A stretch of DNA of 47,986 bases from an uncultured Acidipila sp. Its GTDB lineage: Bacteria > Acidobacteriota > Terriglobia > Terriglobales > Acidobacteriaceae. The position numbers were made by a program, and so were the translations under genes. Shown here one piece after another: positions 1 through 8,888 of the stretch. The DNA lies in contig CALMAN010000160.1 in the NCBI GenBank assembly GCA_937859835.1, forward strand, positions 1-47,986, read 5' to 3'. A model generated the notes under the pieces. That model was given only the letters and a program-made list of their open reading frames with translations. It ran no database searches and was not told the origin of the DNA. Each line of letters starts with the position of its first letter. Within the stretch, counting starts at the first letter, position 1.

Positions 1-1411
1 CGCCGTCGACACGGTCGTACGCAAAAGAAGCCTCGTTCAGCAGGCTCGGCGAGAACACGTGTGTGTAGTTGATGTGGTACAGGTTGCTGGTGGTGTCATT
101 GGAGCTTGAAAACTGTGGACGCGGATCGATCACCTGTACTTCGTGATCGATGTGGAAGTAGTAGGCGTAAACGCGGTCCTTGCCTCCGCGAAACAGCTGG
201 TCTAAGCGCAGCGAGTACTGCAGGCCGTTGTTGTAGGGCGCGGTCGTCTGGCTGGCATTGTCGATAAAGGGAATTGTGCAGGTGCCCGAGGGGGTGGCGC
301 ACTGCGTGGTGAGATCGGGCGAGGTGTAGTACTTGACACTCAGGCGATTGACGCCCTGGGTTGGAAAGGTCGTAAGCAGCTTGGTCCCGATGGTGCCCGG
401 GAAATTGTTTTGAAGCAGCGTCCGCAGGGCCGGATCTTCGGTCGCGATGAAGCCGGTGGTTGCCGGCGTTGTGGCGGCCTTCTTTTCAACCGATGCTTCG
501 AAAAAGGTCTTGTTCTTCCAGATCGGGCCACCCAGCACGCCGGAGTACTCCATCTGCTTGTACGGCGAAACGATCGGTACAAAGTACGAGCGAGCCTGGA
601 GGTCCTGGTTGTAGAAGCTGTACTCCCCGGCGCCGTGGAAGGTATTGGAGCCGCCCTTGGTGGTCAGCTCGGTAGTAACCCCGGCTCCCCCGGCGAACTC
701 AGGCGAAAAGGTGTTGGTTTGGATCGCGATCTCCTGCAGCGAATCCGGGTTCGGGGTGATGTTATTCGTGCCGCCGGTAACATTGCTGGTTGATGTTATG
801 CCGTCGATGATGTAGAGATTGCTGCCGGAAAAGTGCCCGTTGGCGTTGGCGTCGGGCGTTTCTTCGTTCGCGAAGTTATCCAGGTTTTGCGTGTACCCGG
901 AAACTCCCGGAGCCGAAAAAACCAGGTTCAAGGTGCCGCGGTTTTGAAGCGGCAAGGTGCGCACCTGTTCGGTCGAAAGGGTGGTCTGCACACGGTTCTC
1001 TTCAGGATCGAGCGCCGGGGTTGACTCCGTGACCTGCACGGTATTGTTTGCCTGCAGAACGGTGAGCTTGACGTCGACGTTGGCAACCTGCTGCGTGGTG
1101 ACGGTAATGGCTACCTGCTGCGGTTGGAAGCCGCCTGCGACCGCGTCCAGGCGATAGTTGCCCGGCGCCAGGCTTTCGAAGTGGTACTGGCCAGAGCCGT
1201 CCGAAACAGAGTGGGCCACCTGGTTTGTATCTGGATTGGTCAGGGTCACGTTGGCGTTCGCGACCACGGCGCCCGTAGGGTCGAGGACCGTGCCCTGCAA
1301 CCGGCCGCTGAACTGTGCCCAGAGCGGGCTGGCCGCCAGCATCAGGACCACGAGCAAAAGGCACAGCCGGGATGGGCGTCGGCGAAGAAAGGGAAGGGTT
1401 CGGGAGCTCAC
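1..1411 (-). CDS. TonB-dependent receptor (Oar-like) with N-terminal carboxypeptidase-regulatory-like domain; 3' end beyond window
   Basis: Minus-strand frame open from GTG at 1411 to the window edge. Reads VSSRTLPFLRRRPSRLCLLLVVLMLAASPLWAQFSGRLQGTVLDPTGAVVANANVTLTNPDTN...SGQYHFESLAPGNYRLDAV...LNLVFSAPGVSGYTQN...; AAGGAG RBS upstream. Not in the ORF track, apparently because no stop lies inside the window. Confidence 0.88.
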   Translation of the reverse strand, partial: MSSRTLPFLRRRPSRLCLLLVVLMLAASPLWAQFSGRLQGTVLDPTGAVVANANVTLTNPDTNQVAHSVSDGSGQYHFESLAPGNYRLDAVAGGFQPQQVAITVTTQQVANVDVKLTVLQANNTVQVTESTPALDPEENRVQTTLSTEQVRTLPLQNRGTLNLVFSAPGVSGYTQNLDNFANEETPDANANGHFSGSNLYIIDGITSTSNVTGGTNNITPNPDSLQEIAIQTNTFSPEFAGGAGVTTELTTKGGSNTFHGAGEYSFYNQDLQARSYFVPIVSPYKQMEYSGVLGGPIWKNKTFFEASVEKKAATTPATTGFIATEDPALRTLLQNNFPGTIGTKLLTTFPTQGVNRLSVKYYTSPDLTTQCATPSGTCTIPFIDNASQTTAPYNNGLQYSLRLDQLFRGGKDRVYAYYFHIDHEVQVIDPRPQFSSSNDTTSNLYHINYTHVFSPSLLNEASFAYDRVDG

Positions 1412-1497
1412 TGGTTCTCCTTGGAGGTGAAACTGGCTGTAGGGCGTCGGGTACGGCTCGACGCGCTGGGCGGGCTGTTCTTGTTTTCTTCCGACAG

Positions 1498-1526
1498 CCA
1501 TAACGATCGCTGGGGTGCATTGTCAA
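1498..1526 (-). promoter_or_regulatory. candidate sigma70-type promoter for the TonB receptor gene
   Basis: Minus strand: TTGACA (1521-1526), 17-nt spacer, TTATGG (1498-1503); about 80 nt upstream of the GTG start. Confidence 0.4.
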
Positions 1527-1637
1527 CCCTTCGGCCGGTAAGATCACCCACCAGGCTGTCTATCGACAATCATTTCTACGCGTGTGTATACTCCATTGGC
1601 TCGGCTGGAGCCGGTAAGACGCCAGGGTTCGTCGGCG

Positions 1638-4076
1638 CTACTTCTGCTTCGCCGACTTAGGCAGCGCAAAGGCCAGATACAAACCGCCGGTAGGATGGTG
1701 CGGGTCCTTGCCGCCCCCTGCGGCGATGGCGACAAACTGGCGGCCACCCGCCATGTAGGTGGCCGGGGTAGCCAGGCCGCCGAACGGCATCTGGTACTCC
1801 CACAGCAGCTGCCCTGTGCGGCTGTTGTAGGCGTGCATCTTGCGGTCAAAGATAGTGGCCGCGATGAAAACTAGGCCGCCGGCGGTGACCACCGGGCCTC
1901 CGTAGTTTTCGGTTCCGGTGTTGCGCATGCCCTTGGCTGCCAGCTCCGGGTACTCGCCAAACGGGATCTTCCACAGGTACTTGCCCGTGTTCAGGTCGAT
2001 CGCGTTCAGTGTGCCCCAGGGCGGGGCCACGGCCGGGTACCCGTCCGGATCCATGAACTTGCGGTAGCCGGTAAAGGTGTATCGCGCCGCCTGCGTGGTT
2101 GCGCCTTGCAGCTCCTTTGCCGGCGGGGGCGTCGCCGCGTCGGCGCCCAGGTAGCGCAGCAGGGCGGCAAGCTCCCCGTCGCCAATGTGGTGAAAGGCAG
2201 GCATCCGGCCCTTGCCTTGCAGGACCAGGTTTCGAATCTGCTGCGTTTGGAGCCGCTGGCCTACCCCCACCAGCGAGGGAAAGCCAGGCTGGATACCAGC
2301 CGTGTCCGCGCCGTGGCAGATCGCACAATGCGCCGCGTAGCTGGTGGCGCCGGCCTTGTCTTCGCCGGCCATTCCGCGCGCCCCGCTGTGCACAGCCACC
2401 GGCGCCCCATCGGGGCCGTTATCGGGGCCGGTATTCGGGCCGGCCTTGTCTTCGCCGGTGCGCAGGTACGCGAGCACCGCTTCGAGCCGCGCGCCTTGCA
2501 GGTTTGGGAAGGAGGGCATGCGCCCTCTGCCCCCGTGGATCGTGGCTGCAATCTGCTCGGTGGACAGCCGCGCGGTCACGTCGGTCAGGGACGGGAACTC
2601 GGGCGGGGAGCCCTTGCGTTCGCTGCCGTGGCAGACCGCGCACTGGCTGATATAGGTGGCGGCGCCGGCCCCGCGGAAGGGGACGCTTTTTGCAAGTCCC
2701 CCGGTGCTGGCGATGTCAATCGAGTTTACAAACAGAACGCCCCGCGACACATCGGCCGCGGCGCCTCCCCACTCGGCGCCGCCGTCAAAGCTCGGCATCA
2801 CCACGGTCTGGTTGCGCGCGTTCAGCGGGATGAACTGCCCCTCGCTGCGCAGGCTTTGGAACTCCTGGAGAGCCCAGGCGTGCGCTTCCGGGGTGCGGTC
2901 GGTCAGCATCTCGGCGGTCAGCTGCTGCCGTGCAAAGGGCGCCGGCATAACGGGAAGCGGCTGCGTGGCCGCGCTGCTTTCGCCCGGCACGTCGGTTTGC
3001 GGATACGCGCGCTCTTCTATCGGGAACAGCGGCTTGCCGCTTACGCGATCAAACAGATACACAAAACCCTGCTTGGAGGTGGCGGCCACGGCGTCGACGC
3101 TCCGGCCATCGCGGCGTACGGTAAGCAGAACCGGCGGGGCAGGGAAGTCGCGATCCCAGATGTCATGGTGCACGCCCTGGAAGTACCACAGGAGCTTGCC
3201 TGTGTTGGCCTCAAGCGCCAGCAGGCAGTTGGCATACAAATCGTTGCCAACCCGGTCGGCGCCGTAGAAGTCATCGACCGCAGAACCAGTCGGGACAAAC
3301 AGGATGCCGCGCTTCGCGTCGAGCGTCATCCCGGCCCAGTTATTCGCAGCGCCCGCGTTCTTCCAGGCGTCCTGCGGCCAGGTTTCATACCCGGGCTCGC
3401 CGGGGCGCGGAATGGTATGAAAGCTCCAGCGCAGCTGCCCGGTGTGCAGGTCGTAGGCGCGAATGTCGCCGCGTGGCGCCGGGTGCACCTCGGGTGCGCG
3501 AAAGCCTACGATGATCAGGTCGCCGTACACGGTGCCCGGGGTGGTCAGGGCAACGGTCGCTTGTTCCCGCGGCTCGCCAAGGTTCTCGCGCAGATCAATG
3601 CGGCCGTGCTCGCCAAACGCCTCCACAGGCTTGCCGGTGGCTGCGTCCAGCTCGTACAGGTAGTTCATCACGCCTGTCAGCACCCGGCGCTTCTCGCCGT
3701 CCTGCCACCAGGAAAGTCCGCGCATCGGCTGGGTGCCCGTGATGCCGGAATCAAACTTCCACAGCAGCTTGCCGGTCGCTGCCTCGAGAGCGAAGATCTT
3801 TTGCGAGGGCGTCGCGCCGTAAAGGACCCCGTCGACGGCCAGCGGGTTGGTCTGCATGGGCCCGTGCTCGCCGGTATCAAATTGCCAGGCCAGCTCCAGC
3901 CCTTTCACGTTTCGCCGGTTGATCTGCTTGAGCGCGGAATAGTGATCGCCGGCCGGCTGCCCCCCGTATGCAGGCCAGTCCGCTTTTCGGCCGGCCTGTC
4001 CCGTGGCTTGCCCGCACAACAGGGTGGTCACGCACAAAAGGGCGGCCGCTACCGCCGTGTGGCCAAGGGAGTGCAA
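1638..4076 (-). CDS. PQQ-dependent quinoprotein dehydrogenase (beta-propeller) with two inserted cytochrome c domains
   Basis: 812 aa; signal peptide; DWPAYGGQPAGDHYSALKQINRRNVKGLELAWQFDTGE start typical of PQQ dehydrogenases; CAVCHG and CAICHG haem motifs with GRMPSF/GRMPAF Met-ligand regions. TTG start. Confidence 0.9.
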   Translation of the reverse strand: MHSLGHTAVAAALLCVTTLLCGQATGQAGRKADWPAYGGQPAGDHYSALKQINRRNVKGLELAWQFDTGEHGPMQTNPLAVDGVLYGATPSQKIFALEAATGKLLWKFDSGITGTQPMRGLSWWQDGEKRRVLTGVMNYLYELDAATGKPVEAFGEHGRIDLRENLGEPREQATVALTTPGTVYGDLIIVGFRAPEVHPAPRGDIRAYDLHTGQLRWSFHTIPRPGEPGYETWPQDAWKNAGAANNWAGMTLDAKRGILFVPTGSAVDDFYGADRVGNDLYANCLLALEANTGKLLWYFQGVHHDIWDRDFPAPPVLLTVRRDGRSVDAVAATSKQGFVYLFDRVSGKPLFPIEERAYPQTDVPGESSAATQPLPVMPAPFARQQLTAEMLTDRTPEAHAWALQEFQSLRSEGQFIPLNARNQTVVMPSFDGGAEWGGAAADVSRGVLFVNSIDIASTGGLAKSVPFRGAGAATYISQCAVCHGSERKGSPPEFPSLTDVTARLSTEQIAATIHGGRGRMPSFPNLQGARLEAVLAYLRTGEDKAGPNTGPDNGPDGAPVAVHSGARGMAGEDKAGATSYAAHCAICHGADTAGIQPGFPSLVGVGQRLQTQQIRNLVLQGKGRMPAFHHIGDGELAALLRYLGADAATPPPAKELQGATTQAARYTFTGYRKFMDPDGYPAVAPPWGTLNAIDLNTGKYLWKIPFGEYPELAAKGMRNTGTENYGGPVVTAGGLVFIAATIFDRKMHAYNSRTGQLLWEYQMPFGGLATPATYMAGGRQFVAIAAGGGKDPHHPTGGLYLAFALPKSAKQK

Positions 4077-4080
4077 TCAA

Positions 4081-5484
4081 CTAACTCCGGTAACGGATTA
4101 ATTGCATAAATCCATAGTCCATGTGGAGCTGCTGGTGGCAATGTAGCAGTGTGTCGCCAGGATTGTCTGCGACAAAGTCCACGCTGACTGAGTCAAGCGG
4201 CATGACGTTGATCACGTCCTTGACCAAACCACGGGTCGCGCGATCGCCGATGCGCGTCACTTCAAAGCTGTGCCGGTGCAGGTGCATCGGATGTTGGTCG
4301 CCGCTTCCATTGCGGAAGACCAGGCGGTAACGCTTGCCCCGCTCGACCAGGAGCGGTTCCTGATCGGGCCAGCTCTTGTTGTTGATCGTCCAGGTATCGA
4401 ACAGGGAGCCTTCGCGCCGGCCGATATCGCGGAAGGTGAGCTCAACGACTGCATCCGGAGTCGCGGCAGGGCCGGAAGCCGCCGCGAACTGGAGATAGTC
4501 CCAATCCGCCGGTGCCGGATCCCGCCACACCGGCGGCCCAGCCTGCCCCGCGTACTCGACCGCGACACCCAAACCCTGGTCGCGTTCGGCGTCCAGGGTC
4601 GAGCCCAGCACCCATACGCCGGGCGTGTTCATTTCCACAATCGCATCGACGCGCTCAGCCACCGCGAGCGACAAAACCTCCACAGAACAGGGCGTGGGCA
4701 CCGGGGTGCCGTCCATGGCCAGGATGTGGAAGCGGTGCCCGGGCAGGGCGAGCACCACGTTCTCGGTAGCGCTTGCATTGAGCAGGTGCATCAGCACGCG
4801 CTGGCCCTGCTTGACGCGGATCGGCTCTCCCGCGCCGAGCCGATGCCCGTTAAAGGTGGCGTACTTGTAGCCCACGTCAGAGCCCGTGGTCAGCGGGGCA
4901 TTGGCTGAGCTGGCGCGCATGGACTCGACCATAGGCACAAAGTGCGGCTCCCAGTGGTGCACGGCCAGGAACACCTCCTGGTCGTACCGGCCGGGATCGC
5001 GACCCTCCTCGACCAGCAGAAAGCCGAACTGCCCGGAGTAGGCGCCGAGCTCGAGATTGTCCTTGGCCGTGGCGTGCGTGTGGTACCAGCGGGTGCCCGC
5101 GGGCCGGGGCGTCAGGTGGTAGCGCAGCGTCTCGCCCGGCGGAATCATCGGCGAGCCTTCTTCCATCGCGCCATCGTTGTGGGCATCGGTCGCAAGCCCG
5201 TGCCAGTGCACAATGTCCGCGGTGCCGGTCGCGTTGGTCACGTCCAGGGTGAAAGGAACGCCTTCGCGCATGCGCAGCATCGGGCCTGGAACCGTGCCGT
5301 TGTAGGCCGTTGTTTTCACGGAAACGCCGGGGCTGATCTCGAGCGTGCAGGGCTCGATGCGGAGCCGCGCGTCCGGCGCCGGAAGCCTTTGCGCCGGCGC
5401 GACCTTGGCCCACACGCTCGACGTTCGCTCAAGACCGGCTGCCGCCGCAACGCCCGCGGAAACAAGAAACCGCCTTCGATCCAT
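4081..5484 (-). CDS. Multicopper oxidase (laccase-like), Tat-exported
   Basis: Copper motifs HWHGL, WYHTHAT, HPMHLHRHSF, HCHQQLHMDYGFM; Tat-like MDRRRFLVSAGVAAAAG N-terminus. ORF track extends upstream to 5511; the Met at 5484 is preferred. Confidence 0.92.
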   Translation of the reverse strand: MDRRRFLVSAGVAAAAGLERTSSVWAKVAPAQRLPAPDARLRIEPCTLEISPGVSVKTTAYNGTVPGPMLRMREGVPFTLDVTNATGTADIVHWHGLATDAHNDGAMEEGSPMIPPGETLRYHLTPRPAGTRWYHTHATAKDNLELGAYSGQFGFLLVEEGRDPGRYDQEVFLAVHHWEPHFVPMVESMRASSANAPLTTGSDVGYKYATFNGHRLGAGEPIRVKQGQRVLMHLLNASATENVVLALPGHRFHILAMDGTPVPTPCSVEVLSLAVAERVDAIVEMNTPGVWVLGSTLDAERDQGLGVAVEYAGQAGPPVWRDPAPADWDYLQFAAASGPAATPDAVVELTFRDIGRREGSLFDTWTINNKSWPDQEPLLVERGKRYRLVFRNGSGDQHPMHLHRHSFEVTRIGDRATRGLVKDVINVMPLDSVSVDFVADNPGDTLLHCHQQLHMDYGFMQLIRYRS

Positions 5485-5634
5485 GGTGCCCCTTTCGCGC
5501 GGCGCCCGCACCTTTGCTTTTCTCTGTTATTGGTTGCACTGTACCGGAAGCCCGCGGCGGGCGCCATCCCCCGTGTTCACGGGACGGGCAGGCGGGTACG
5601 GGGCCGCAACGTAAGATCAAGGAAGGAGACCTGA

Positions 5635-7266
5635 GTGCCCTACCAAGACCTGCGTGCGTGGATCAAAGCAATGGAACGAGCCGGCGAGCTGAAGCGGGTT
5701 CGCGAGCAGGTGGACCCGATCCTCGAGATCACCGAGATTGCCGACCGAGCGTCCAAGGCCGGCAAACGAGGCGGCGTCGCCGGTGGGCCGGCACTGCTGT
5801 TTGAGCAGGTGAAAGGCTACCCGGGCGCGCGGGTGTTGATCAATCAGTTCGGCTCCGAAGCCCGGATGAAGCTGGCCCTGGACGTGGAATCGCTCGACCA
5901 GATCGCGGGACGGATCAGCGCGCTGCTCGAGCAAAAGTCGCCGGAAGGGCTGATGGACAAGTTGAAGTTGCTGCCCAAGCTGGCCGAGTTTGGAAAGTTC
6001 TTTCCGAAGACCATCCCGGCCCGGCAGGCGGCGTGCAAGGAAGTCATCCACATTGCCTCGCGCGGAGACGTCGTGGATGTGCTCCAGTTCCCCGTGCTGC
6101 AGTGCTGGCCCATGGACGGGGGCCGCTACATCACGCTGCCCTGCGTGGTGACCCGCGACCGCAAGACCGGCAAGCGCAACGTGGGCATGTACCGCATGCA
6201 GGTCTACGATGGGCAAACCACGGGGATGCACTGGCAGCGGCAAAAGAATGCCGCCGAGCACCTGCGGGACCGCCTGCGTGCCCAGGCCGGCGATGCGGCC
6301 GGCCGCGTCGCCGAGATGGCTGAAACTGCGGGCGGCACCGTGGCTCGCGCAACCGCCGGGACCCGGGTCGCAGGGCCCATCTCGCCGCTCAAGGCGGCGA
6401 ACTCGGTTGCCTATACCAGGGAGTTGCCGGACCGGCTCGAAGTTGCGGTAGCCATTGGAACCGATCCCGCGACGACCTTTTCCGCCATTGTTCCTGCGCC
6501 GCCCGAGGTCGAAGAGTACATCGTCGCCGGCTTTCTCCGGCAAAAGCCGCTGGAGCTGGTGCGGTGCGAAACGGTGGATCTTGAAGTGCCGGCGCACGCG
6601 GAAATCATCCTTGAAGGCTATGTCCGGCTCGACGAGCTCCGCGTGGAAGGCCCCTTCGGCGACCACACCGGGTTTTACACCATGGAAGATGAGTACCCGG
6701 TCTTTCACCTGACCGCCATCACCCACCGGAAAAACCCTATCTACGCCGCCACTATCGTAGGCAAGCCGCCCATGGAAGACGCCTGGATGGGCAAGGCGGT
6801 CGAGCGGATCTTTCTGCCGCTGATGAAGCTTACCCTCCCGGAGATCGCCGACATCAATCTGCCGGTTGAGGGCGTCTTCCACAACCTGATGGTGGTTTCC
6901 ATCCGCAAAAGCTATGCCGGGCATGCGCGCAAGGTGATGAACGGCATCTGGGCGCTTGGCCAGGCCATGTTCACCAAGTGCATCGTGGTGGTCGATGAAG
7001 ACTGCGACGTGCAGGACCTGGGCGAGGTAGTGCTGCGCACGGCCAACAACATCGACCCGGAGCGCGATATTCAATTTACGCTTGGGCCCGTCGACTCGCT
7101 CGACCACGCGTCGCGGCTGCCGAACTTCGGCTCCAAGATGGGCATCGACGCGACGCGCAAGTGGCCTGCCGAGGGGTTTACGCGGCCCTGGCCCCCGATG
7201 ATTGCCATGGACGGAGCGACCCGGGCACGGGTCGATGCGATCTGGCAGAAGCTCGGGATCGAGTAA
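5635..7266 (+). CDS. UbiD family decarboxylase
   Basis: 543 aa, GTG start with AGGAAGGAG RBS; MPYQDLRAWIKAMERAGELKRV..., EEYIVAGFLRQKPLELVRCETVDLEVPAHAEIILEGYV, GPFGDHTGFYT motifs of UbiD. Confidence 0.9.
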   Translation: MPYQDLRAWIKAMERAGELKRVREQVDPILEITEIADRASKAGKRGGVAGGPALLFEQVKGYPGARVLINQFGSEARMKLALDVESLDQIAGRISALLEQKSPEGLMDKLKLLPKLAEFGKFFPKTIPARQAACKEVIHIASRGDVVDVLQFPVLQCWPMDGGRYITLPCVVTRDRKTGKRNVGMYRMQVYDGQTTGMHWQRQKNAAEHLRDRLRAQAGDAAGRVAEMAETAGGTVARATAGTRVAGPISPLKAANSVAYTRELPDRLEVAVAIGTDPATTFSAIVPAPPEVEEYIVAGFLRQKPLELVRCETVDLEVPAHAEIILEGYVRLDELRVEGPFGDHTGFYTMEDEYPVFHLTAITHRKNPIYAATIVGKPPMEDAWMGKAVERIFLPLMKLTLPEIADINLPVEGVFHNLMVVSIRKSYAGHARKVMNGIWALGQAMFTKCIVVVDEDCDVQDLGEVVLRTANNIDPERDIQFTLGPVDSLDHASRLPNFGSKMGIDATRKWPAEGFTRPWPPMIAMDGATRARVDAIWQKLGIE

Positions 7267-7327
7267 ACAGGGCTCCCGGCGCGGAGTCCGCAGGCCGTCG
7301 AGCTGTGCTCCTTTCCCGGAACGTACA

Positions 7328-7350
7328 GCGGAGCAAGAGCCCTGCTCCGC
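7328..7350. terminator. possible hairpin between convergent genes
   Basis: GCGGAGCA-agagccc-TGCTCCGC inverted repeat (8-bp stem) between the ubiD-like (+) and SUOX-fold (-) genes; no clear U-tract. Confidence 0.3.
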
Positions 7351-7365
7351 GTCTCCGTTATTCCG

Positions 7366-7866
7366 CTATTCCGCCTGCTTCAGCTCAAGCTTCACCAGGT
7401 TGTGCACCCAGCGCGCGGGGCGCTCATCCTGCTGGACCACCAACTGCAGCGGGCCCTGCTTGGTATCGAGTGGCTTGCCGTCCAGGCTGTCTGCCACAAT
7501 CACGTCCCCAGGGTGGAAGCCGGGCTCGACTTCGGCAAGCGACAGCACGGCGTGGTAGTTGTCGCTGCCGGTAGCGACGATGTAGTCCGAAAGCGCTTTG
7601 CCTTTCACCGCGGACGGCTCGGGTGCGCCTACCTTTTCAAGCAGTTCGATCACGGGGACGCCCGCAAAGGTTTCCTGCGCGTGCGTGTGCCCGTTGGTGG
7701 CAGTGACGGAAACGTGGTGCATCCCCTTGAGCGCGTCGAGCGACAGCGTGGTTTGCTGCCCGGGCCCCCCAAGCTGCAAGGGCGCGGACGGGGATTGGGC
7801 GGAGCAAAGGGAGGCAACGCCGAGCGCGATTGCGGCCAGGGTCCCGGAGTGGTGGAAGCGAGCCAT
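7366..7866 (-). CDS. Secreted protein with oxidoreductase molybdopterin-binding (SUOX-like) fold
   Basis: MARFHHSGTLAAIALGVASLCSAQ signal peptide; LSLDALKGMHHVSVTATNGHTHAQETFAGVPVIELLEKVG...SDNYHAVLSLAEV...VADSLDGKPLDTKQGPLQLVVQQDERPARWVHNLVKLEL. In-frame Met chosen inside the longer track ORF. Confidence 0.7.
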   Translation of the reverse strand: MARFHHSGTLAAIALGVASLCSAQSPSAPLQLGGPGQQTTLSLDALKGMHHVSVTATNGHTHAQETFAGVPVIELLEKVGAPEPSAVKGKALSDYIVATGSDNYHAVLSLAEVEPGFHPGDVIVADSLDGKPLDTKQGPLQLVVQQDERPARWVHNLVKLELKQAE

Positions 7867-7944
7867 GGCTCTCCTGTCGCGGGCTCGCCATGACGCCGGA
7901 AACAAGCGCCCGGAAAAGAGCACCCGCACGGGTATACTACCGCT

Positions 7945-8439
7945 ATGTCGATCGCAAGCAACATCAAGGGTATCGCCAAGGGAATGAGCATCACTCTGGG
8001 GGAGATGTTTCAGCCTACGGAGGTGGAAAACTACCCGGACGGCCCGGGACCGACCCGTGGCGCTGTGCTCCAGGAGCGTTTCCGCGGCGCCCACGTGCTG
8101 CAGCGCGACGAAAACGGCCTGGAAAAGTGTGTGGCCTGCTTTCTGTGCGCGGCAGCCTGCCCGGCCAACTGCATCTATATCGAAGCCGCCGAGAATACGG
8201 CCGAAAAGCGGATCTCGAGCGCCGAGCGCTATGCCAAGGTGTACAACATCGACTACAACCGCTGCATCTTCTGCGGTTACTGCGTGGAAGCCTGCCCGAC
8301 CGACGCGATCACGCATGGGCACGGTTTCGAGCTGGCCAGCCTGAACGCGACCACGCTGGTGATGCGCAAGGAAGACATGCTGGTCAAGAACGTGGGGCTG
8401 CCCGGCGCGGTGGCAAGCGGAGCCGACTCCGTCAAGTAG
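7945..8439 (+). CDS. nuoI: NADH-quinone oxidoreductase subunit I
   Basis: 164 aa; two 4Fe-4S motifs CVACFLCAAACPANCIYIE and CIFCGYCVEACPTDAITHG typical of NuoI. Confidence 0.93.
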   Translation: MSIASNIKGIAKGMSITLGEMFQPTEVENYPDGPGPTRGAVLQERFRGAHVLQRDENGLEKCVACFLCAAACPANCIYIEAAENTAEKRISSAERYAKVYNIDYNRCIFCGYCVEACPTDAITHGHGFELASLNATTLVMRKEDMLVKNVGLPGAVASGADSVK

Positions 8440-8457
8440 CGGGCGAACAAAGCGCGC

Positions 8458-8490
8458 AAAGCGGCAGCCCGAGGGCTGCCGCTTTGTTGT
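8458..8490 (+). terminator. Rho-independent terminator
   Basis: AAAGCGGCAGCC-CGAG-GGCTGCCGCTTT, 12-bp perfect stem followed by gttgt, 3' of nuoI. Confidence 0.7.
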
Positions 8491-8525
8491 GCGCGCCGCA
8501 TCCAAGCAGCCACGGGGGAAACAGG

Positions 8526-8825
8526 ATGGCGTCGGTACGGGTGTTTGCGCGGGCCAAAGCAAAGGCTGGGAAAGAAGAACAGCTGCGCGAGGTTCTGCTG
8601 GAGCTGGTAAAAGCGAGCCGCACCGAGGATGGTGTTGAGCTGTACGAGCTGTTTGAAACAACGGAGGGCGGGGAGTTCCTGTTCAGCGAAATGTATGGCG
8701 GGCGCGAGGAGTTCGAAATCCACAGCAGCTCGGACCACTTCAAGCAGGCGACAGATGCCATGCAGCCGCTGCTGGAAGGCGAGTTGACGGTTTGGCAGGT
8801 CGATCCGGTCGAGCCTGTGCTGTAG
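8526..8825 (+). CDS. Antibiotic biosynthesis monooxygenase (ABM) domain protein
   Basis: 99 aa, MASVRVFARAKAKAGKEEQLREVLLELVKASRTEDGVELYELFETTEGGEFLFSEMYGGREEFEIHSSSDHFKQ: ABM-type dimeric ferredoxin-like fold. Confidence 0.82.
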   Translation: MASVRVFARAKAKAGKEEQLREVLLELVKASRTEDGVELYELFETTEGGEFLFSEMYGGREEFEIHSSSDHFKQATDAMQPLLEGELTVWQVDPVEPVL

Positions 8826-8888
8826 TGCGCCTTCCCCTGGAGGCTAGAATCGCATCTGGGCATCCCCTTGCCGGCCCACCTGGAAACA

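Noticed and set aside
1002-1547. 181-aa minus-strand ORF in the TonB receptor region
   Set aside because: Out of frame with the TonB/carboxypeptidase-regulatory reading frame, which is clearly the coding one.
2106-4109. 667-aa plus-strand ORF antisense to the PQQ dehydrogenase
   Set aside because: The opposite strand has haem and PQQ-DH motifs; this frame shows no domain pattern.
5617-7107. 496-aa minus-strand ORF antisense to ubiD-like gene
   Set aside because: Antisense shadow of a clear UbiD coding frame.
7867-8661. N-terminal extension of the 7366..8661 minus-strand track ORF
   Set aside because: Runs antisense through nuoI; the internal Met at 7866 has a convincing signal peptide and is the likely start.
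8826-8888. Possible cobalamin or SAM riboswitch before metH
   Set aside because: Only about 63 nt between the ABM gene and metH; no conserved riboswitch core visible.
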